From Acidobacteriaceae bacterium (GTDB lineage Bacteria > Acidobacteriota > Terriglobia > Terriglobales > Acidobacteriaceae), in the NCBI GenBank assembly GCA_003166055.1, contig PMWR01000505.1:3173-11727 (forward strand): DNA of 8,555 nt, read 5' to 3'. The translations under genes and the position numbers were made by a program. This document shows, one piece after another, positions 4,499-8,555 of this stretch (positions within the stretch are counted from its first letter, which is position 1; each line of letters starts with the position of its first letter). Under the pieces are notes generated by a model. It had not been told where the DNA came from, searched no databases, and was given only the letters and a program-made list of their open reading frames with translations.

Positions 4499-6091
4499 CT
4501 ACTTCTCCCCAATCACCACAAACGGCCCGCCCAGCTCGCCTCCGCCTTCAAACGCGGCCTGCCCCAGCGCAGGAATCCCAATCTCCCATTTAGGCCCAGC
4601 CAATTCCGGCATCGGCTTTGCCGTGAATAGCTTCTTACAATACTTAGCCGTCCACCGCGCCCACCGCTTCGACTTCTTCCGTCGCGCGCTGTCCGTCGAA
4701 ATCCCCGTCCCCGCATACATCTGCCGGTATAACTTCGAGAGAAACATGAAAGCTATTCTCGCGCGTAAGTTAGGCGTGCAAGACGACCGCTCCCAGATAG
4801 CTCCCCATGTGTAGAATCTGTCCCAAACCTTCTGCGTCCGTTCCCTGATCTCATCCGAACTCATCGTAGGATGCGGCGTAAACATCTTCGGCCGCACCTC
4901 GGTCGGAATCATCCAGTACCGCGTGATCGGTACATCGCCCACCATGGTCGGATTCACTGCCTGTTCCTTCTCCCAGCGCCCAAAATCAACTGTCCCGGGA
5001 AACGGCGTCATCATCACAAACTGCGCAAACGTCACCCCCGCCTTGAGCGCCATCTCCACCGTCGCATCGAACGTGGCAGGTCTGTCCGTCGGCAGCCCGA
5101 AGATGAACGAGCCAAGCACATGCACGCCATGCTTCTTGAATGTCTGTAACTGCTTCGCAAGGGCCTCGCCGGAGTAGTTCCAGTCCTTGAATACCGCCTT
5201 CAATCCCTCCGGAGTTACTGCCTCAACTCCCACCAGCGCGCCCTTGATGTTAGCCTTCTTCATCGCATCGAGATAAGTCACATCCTCGCCGGCCTCCATC
5301 GTCATCTGCGTATAGAACACCATGTCCTTCGGCAGCTTGGCCAGCTCTTCCATGAGTTGAAAACGTTCCGAGCGAATCTGGGTCAGCTCATCCACCTTCG
5401 CCGTGTTGCCCTGCTCTCGCGCCAGGCGAAGATCGGTCAGTGTTACGGGATAGAAATTATCGTCCGCCAGCGCAACGAACCGGAACCCCAACCGCCGCAA
5501 CGCCACAATCTCGTCGATCACGCTCTGAAACTTCCGCTGCCGCGGCTTCTGCCCATCCGTTCGCCACACTGAGCAAAACGAGCAGTGCTTCGGGCATCCG
5601 CGAATGGTCTGCACCGACGCCCACATATACTTCGACGGGTCCATCAGGTCCCACCGCGCCGCCAGGAACTGGCTACCTTCAATCCGCCCGCCTTCATAAA
5701 CGCGCTCCGGTTTTCCCGCCAGGCAATCCGCAACCACCTTGCCCCACGCAATGTCGCCGTCGCCCTTCACCACCGCGTGCGCTTCACCGCGCTCCAATGC
5801 CTCTTCGGGAAACAGCGTCGCGTGAATCCCGCCATACACCACCCACGCGCCACGGCTCCGCGCCATCCGGCCCACCGCGTATCCGCGCAGCGCATTCCCG
5901 GTGTGCACGCTGATCCCCACAATGTCGCCCGCTTTAATCGTCTCCGGAACAATCTGTTCCAGCGACTCATCCACAAGAATCGGGTCTCCAGCCGCCTGCG
6001 GCGTAGCTGCCGCGAGCACAAAAAGCCAGCGCGGCGTGATGACCGCCGTGCCAAAAGAGTTGTCGCTTGGATTGACCAGATGAACGCTCAT
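4499..6091 (-). CDS. B12-binding-type radical SAM protein, function unknown
   Basis: The 530-residue product has the layout of cobalamin-binding radical SAM proteins. An N-terminal Rossmann-like domain (about 1-130) includes GISVHTGNALRGY and the VVYGGIHATLFPEEAL stretch typical of these domains; it lacks a clear DxHxxG base-off histidine motif, as many members do. The radical SAM barrel follows, with RGCPKHCSFC giving the cluster cysteines C166, C170 and C173. ALADDNFY and the VGVEA and GSFIFGLPTD segments fit later barrel strands. A C-terminal region (about 400-530) is basic around 470-490. The family includes methyltransferases and ring-forming enzymes for lipids, antibiotics and tetrapyrroles, but nothing here fixes a substrate. 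A TTG at 6100 with GAGG five bases upstream would add three residues; I chose the ATG at 6091. No obvious pathway partners adjoin it. Confidence 0.88.
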   Translation of the reverse strand: MSVHLVNPSDNSFGTAVITPRWLFVLAAATPQAAGDPILVDESLEQIVPETIKAGDIVGISVHTGNALRGYAVGRMARSRGAWVVYGGIHATLFPEEALERGEAHAVVKGDGDIAWGKVVADCLAGKPERVYEGGRIEGSQFLAARWDLMDPSKYMWASVQTIRGCPKHCSFCSVWRTDGQKPRQRKFQSVIDEIVALRRLGFRFVALADDNFYPVTLTDLRLAREQGNTAKVDELTQIRSERFQLMEELAKLPKDMVFYTQMTMEAGEDVTYLDAMKKANIKGALVGVEAVTPEGLKAVFKDWNYSGEALAKQLQTFKKHGVHVLGSFIFGLPTDRPATFDATVEMALKAGVTFAQFVMMTPFPGTVDFGRWEKEQAVNPTMVGDVPITRYWMIPTEVRPKMFTPHPTMSSDEIRERTQKVWDRFYTWGAIWERSSCTPNLRARIAFMFLSKLYRQMYAGTGISTDSARRKKSKRWARWTAKYCKKLFTAKPMPELAGPKWEIGIPALGQAAFEGGGELGGPFVVIGEK

Positions 6092-6191
6092 CCTTGCCAA
6101 CCTTTCCTCGAACGGATAACGGTGGCCTCAGAGAGCGTCGTCCCAGTTACACACGTAAACAAAAGCCCCGCATTCGGCGAAGCTCCGCATG

Positions 6192-6206
6192 ACTGACGAT
6201 GTCAGT
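6192..6206. promoter_or_regulatory. 15-bp palindrome upstream of the radical SAM gene
   Basis: ACTGAC-GAT-GTCAGT is a perfect 6+6-bp inverted repeat with a 3-base centre, about 100 bp before the radical SAM start. It could be an operator for a dimeric regulator. The stem is too short and lacks T-runs, so a terminator is unlikely. Confidence 0.45.
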
Positions 6207-6257
6207 GATTCCCGCCTGACTGTTTCATCCATCTTACAGTGTTCATCTGGGGCAACC

Positions 6258-6283
6258 TGAGCAATAGTGATCACTTTTGCTCA
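6258..6283. promoter_or_regulatory. 26-bp near-perfect palindrome between the HD-GYP and radical SAM genes
   Basis: TGAGCAATAGTGA (6258-6270) abuts TCACTTTTGCTCA (6271-6283); the halves are inverted copies with only one mismatched pair (6265/6276), and the inner AGTGATCACT is a perfect 10-bp palindrome. It lies 13 bp past the HD-GYP stop and about 165 bp before the radical SAM start. It could be an operator for a dimeric or tetrameric regulator, or a hairpin at the 3' end of the HD-GYP mRNA. No T-run follows on the minus strand, so a standard terminator is less likely. Confidence 0.55.
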
Positions 6284-6295
6284 TTAAATGCTATT

Positions 6296-7876
6296 TTAGC
6301 CAATATCTAGCCCAGGAACGATTAGCCGTCTCTCGCGGAACAGTGCCGCGCATATCCGCACCGCCTCCGCATCCAACTGCTTTCCAGCCAGGCTTTCAAT
6401 CTCCGCCAGCGCAACCTTCAACCCAAGTCCCTTGCGATAAGGCCGCGCCGACGCCATCGCCTCCACAATATCCGCCACCGTTAACACCCTCGCCTCAGCC
6501 AGTATCTCATCCCCTTTGAGTCCGCGCGGATACCCCGATCCATCCAGCTTCTCATGATGCTGGTGCACAATCTCCGCAACCGGCCAGGTAAACGGAATAT
6601 CTTTCAGAATCTCGTAGCTCGACTCCGGATGCCCCTTCACCAGCGCGAATTCCGCCTCGCTCAGCCGCGCCGCTTTGTTCAATATCTCCGAAGGAATTGA
6701 TATCTTTCCGATGTCGTGCACCATCGCCGCCATCCGCAATCCCTGCAAACGCCCTTCCGGCCATCCCATTTCCTTGCCAATCGCGTACGCAATATCGGCC
6801 GTCCTGGTTTCATGCCCCGCGGTATACGGATCGCGCATCTCCATCGCGGTCACCATCGCCGACACCGACGCAGCCAGCGCATCCGTTAAATGCTTCTGCG
6901 TCACCTCCAGGTGGCGCCGTTCCACATCCAGCAGTTGCTTATGTTCCAGCGCCCTGATCCCGTGAACAATCTGCTCCGCGAGGTGCTGAAACACTTCAAT
7001 CGGCGCAATCTCAAACGCCCTCGGGCGCACCGAATACACGCTCAAAGCACCATGCCAGCCTTCCTCGATGCGCAGCGGTATCGACACGCACGACCGTATA
7101 CCAACCTTCCTCGCCCGTTCCCGCCACAGATCGAAGGCTGGCGAAGTCTTCGCATCCTCCAGAATCTGCACCGTGTCTGTCCGAATGCAGATCCCTGCCG
7201 GCCCTCGCCCGCTGGCCGCATCTTCTGACCATGTCAAGTGCAATCCGTTCAGGTAAGCCAGCGCGCTCCCCGCCGACGCCGCCACCCGAATATTCTTCTC
7301 CGCATCGTCTTCCGCAACCCCCACCCACGCCAGCACGTACACCGACTGCGCCGTGATCGCCTCGCAAATCGACTGCAGCAGTCCCTGCGCCGTCCGCGCG
7401 CGCCCCAGCGCCAGCGCGGCAATTGAAAACGCTGACAGCGCCCAGTTCTGCGCTGAGAGTTGATGTTCTTTTTGTTGCTGATCGGTAATGTCGCGGAATT
7501 CAACAATCTCCAGCGGATGTCCGCCCCGCTTGATCCAATCCGACGACCAGATCGCAACCGAAACGGATTGCCCGTCCTTCCGCTGAATGTGAAAACCGGA
7601 ATGTGTCGCCGCCAGCCCGGTCTTCTTTTTGAATTCAGCCGTCACCTGCTCGCGTTCGCTCAGCGGATGCAGCATGGTGATGTGCATCCCAATCAGCTCG
7701 TCGCGGCTATACCCCATCAGCGCTTCCGCCGCGGGGTTCGCATCCACCACCAGCCCTGTATCCGTGTCGACCGCGAGCTTCCCGTCCTGTGCATAACTCC
7801 AGCTCAGGGTATAAAGGCTCTCTCGATCCTCGGCTAGGGGTGCGCGGGTCACAGTTGCCAACCTCACCGTTTCCAC
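6296..7876 (-). CDS. PAS-GAF-HD-GYP protein, likely cyclic-di-GMP phosphodiesterase
   Basis: The 526-residue product has three domains and no membrane segment, so it is a cytosolic sensor. A PAS domain (about 25-130) includes DANPAAEALMGYS (45-57) and the closing FRDITDQQ. A GAF-like domain (about 150-310) follows, with SIPLRIEEGWHGALSVYS at 265-282. The C-terminal HD-GYP domain (about 330-515) keeps the metal and signature residues: RDPYTAGHETR (348-358), MVHDIGK (385-391, with H387 and D388), GHPE (415-418), HHEKLDGSGYP (440-450) and VADIVEAM (467-474). Proteins with these residues hydrolyse cyclic-di-GMP, so this probably lowers the second messenger in response to a PAS or GAF signal. The family is clear, the signal unknown. 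The first codon is GTG (7876) with a poor ribosome site; a GTG at codon 9, with GAGG upstream, is a possible alternative. Confidence 0.93.
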   Translation of the reverse strand: METVRLATVTRAPLAEDRESLYTLSWSYAQDGKLAVDTDTGLVVDANPAAEALMGYSRDELIGMHITMLHPLSEREQVTAEFKKKTGLAATHSGFHIQRKDGQSVSVAIWSSDWIKRGGHPLEIVEFRDITDQQQKEHQLSAQNWALSAFSIAALALGRARTAQGLLQSICEAITAQSVYVLAWVGVAEDDAEKNIRVAASAGSALAYLNGLHLTWSEDAASGRGPAGICIRTDTVQILEDAKTSPAFDLWRERARKVGIRSCVSIPLRIEEGWHGALSVYSVRPRAFEIAPIEVFQHLAEQIVHGIRALEHKQLLDVERRHLEVTQKHLTDALAASVSAMVTAMEMRDPYTAGHETRTADIAYAIGKEMGWPEGRLQGLRMAAMVHDIGKISIPSEILNKAARLSEAEFALVKGHPESSYEILKDIPFTWPVAEIVHQHHEKLDGSGYPRGLKGDEILAEARVLTVADIVEAMASARPYRKGLGLKVALAEIESLAGKQLDAEAVRICAALFRERRLIVPGLDIG

Positions 7877-7925
7877 AGAATGCTTCGTGACGCTTCAATG
7901 AAACCCACAAAGCTTTCCCAAGGAG

Positions 7926-7956
7926 ATATTTGCTACCTCCAACGCGCACAAGTCAA
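7926..7956 (-). promoter_or_regulatory. Possible promoter of the HD-GYP gene
   Basis: Reading leftward, TTGACT (7956-7951) is a good -35 box. AT-rich sequence 18-19 bases on (CAAATAT, 7932-7926) could serve as a weak -10. The implied start is about 40 bases before the GTG at 7876. Confidence 0.3.
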
Positions 7957-8050
7957 CAACAAATGCACCAGACTGCGCGCGAGCCGAACCTCTTGCCCCA
8001 ACCCAGCGCCGTCATTTTAGCTCTTTATGACCCCACCGTGAATATTGAGA

Positions 8051-8092
8051 AACTGACCGCTGGCAACTGAAAACTATCAACTGACCACTGCC
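8051..8092. repeat. Three-unit 14-bp imperfect tandem repeat over the end of the RibA-like gene
   Basis: Units start at 8051, 8065 and 8079, each with AACTGA, exactly 14 bp apart: AACTGACCGCTGGC, AACTGAAAACTATC and AACTGACCACTGCC. Units 1 and 3 match at 12 of 14 bases. The stop codon (8077-8079) and last codons of the RibA-like gene lie in units 2 and 3, so the repeat appears to have grown into, or replaced, the gene's 3' end. Confidence 0.65.
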
Positions 8093-8555
8093 CTTCGACA
8101 CTCCTCCACCGGAATCGCCACCTGCTCCACGATCTCCAGCCCGAACCCCTCCAGCGCCGGAATATGCATCGGCGTATTCGAGAGCAACCGTATCCGCTGG
8201 ATCCCCAAATCCGACAAAATCTGCCCGCCCAGCCCAATCGCCCGCAGATTCCTTCCCGTCCGCGCCTGCGAACCCTCCCGCGCCCTCAATTCCCGGTGCA
8301 GAATCAGCCGTCCCGCCACCGTCGCCGACACCGCCGCCGCTCCATCCGGCGCAAACGCCTCCGCCGGCTCCGGCGCCCGTTCCACCTCAAACCCCCGCGA
8401 AGTATTGTGCAGATAAAGCACCGCCCCGCACCCCTCCTCGGCAATCATCCGCATCGACTGGTCCAGAATCTCCTGGCAATGGCAATCCGCCGCAAACACA
8501 TCCCCCGCCGTGCATCGTGTATGCACCCGCACCAGCACCGCATGGCTGCAAGGCG
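8077..8555 (-). CDS. GTP cyclohydrolase II-like (RibA-like) protein, C-terminal part, divergent active site
   Basis: The frame is open to the right edge, so the N-terminus (possibly including a RibB domain) is outside; 158 residues are visible. [15 protein letters not shown] and DCHC match the GTP cyclohydrolase II opening (VRVHSxCxTGDVFxSxRCDC), keeping the three zinc cysteines. The end, [19 protein letters not shown] then [15 protein letters not shown], matches the family's C-terminal fold. Between them the sequence departs strongly: QEGRGIGL is NTSRGFEV, the conserved AYxLQDxGxDTVEAN stretch is replaced by an Ala/Pro-rich segment, and the D-x-R-D-Y motif appears as N-L-R-A-I. In the canonical enzyme those positions carry the catalytic tyrosine and aspartate, so classic riboflavin-pathway activity is doubtful. 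It may be a repurposed or inactive homologue. Alignment is from memory. The end is overlapped by a tandem repeat. Confidence 0.75.
   Translation of the reverse strand, partial: PCSHAVLVRVHTRCTAGDVFAADCHCQEILDQSMRMIAEEGCGAVLYLHNTSRGFEVERAPEPAEAFAPDGAAAVSATVAGRLILHRELRAREGSQARTGRNLRAIGLGGQILSDLGIQRIRLLSNTPMHIPALEGFGLEIVEQVAIPVEECRRAVVS

Noticed and set aside
7953..8015. A 20-codon minus-strand frame (starting MTALGWGKRF) before the HD-GYP gene, a possible leader peptide.
   Set aside because: It has no good ribosome site, overlaps the candidate -35 box and has no regulatory features such as repeated codons.

Overview
The window looks like a stretch of chromosome from an Acidobacteriota-type soil bacterium. 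This rests on the moderately high GC, on the style of the intergenic repeats (a 'GTCATCCTGAGCG…CAGTCGAAGGACC' hairpin element, CCCAGGTCCC hairpins, short imperfect tandem repeats) and on the gene mix of multiheme cytochromes, HD-GYP and B12-radical-SAM proteins. That assignment is an inference from pattern memory; there is no rRNA or other taxonomic marker. Six of the seven genes with clear homology or motifs are on the minus strand or run off the edges on it, together with one more minus-strand gene; the only plus-strand gene is a 94-residue protein.

Left part (1-2400): a respiratory electron-transfer operon reading leftward. It encodes a small periplasmic monoheme cytochrome c, then an 11-heme membrane-anchored cytochrome c, then (overlapping by 8 bp) a diheme-type membrane cytochrome b that continues past position 1. 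A perfect CRP/FNR-type palindrome (CGTGA-N6-TCACG, 2373-2388) lies upstream, and a 10-bp hairpin separates the first two genes. The set looks like a menaquinol-linked module that moves electrons between the membrane pool and periplasmic or outer acceptors.

Middle part (2400-4430): a 430-bp intergenic region carrying two roughly 50-bp diverged direct repeats with GC-rich inverted repeats, then a deoxyhypusine-synthase-family protein with the signature active-site lysine. Bacteria have no eIF5A, so this enzyme probably makes a polyamine (homospermidine type). Next is a 318-bp gap with a three-unit 19-bp tandem repeat that runs directly into a REP-like hairpin, then the 94-residue conserved-looking orphan.

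Right part (4430-8555): a B12-binding-type radical SAM protein (function unknown), a regulatory gap with two palindromes, including a 26-bp one with a single mismatched pair, then a PAS-GAF-HD-GYP protein likely to degrade cyclic-di-GMP, then the C-terminal part of a GTP-cyclohydrolase-II-like protein. The last keeps the zinc cysteines but appears to have lost several catalytic residues, and its stop codon lies in a three-unit 14-bp tandem repeat.

No CRISPR array, transposase, tRNA, toxin-antitoxin pair or defence island is visible. The cytochrome operon is a coherent unit; the remaining genes look like independent transcription units. The most unusual items are the bacterial deoxyhypusine-synthase homologue, the degenerate RibA-like domain, the repeated diheme modules of the 11-heme cytochrome and the long palindrome at 6258-6283.
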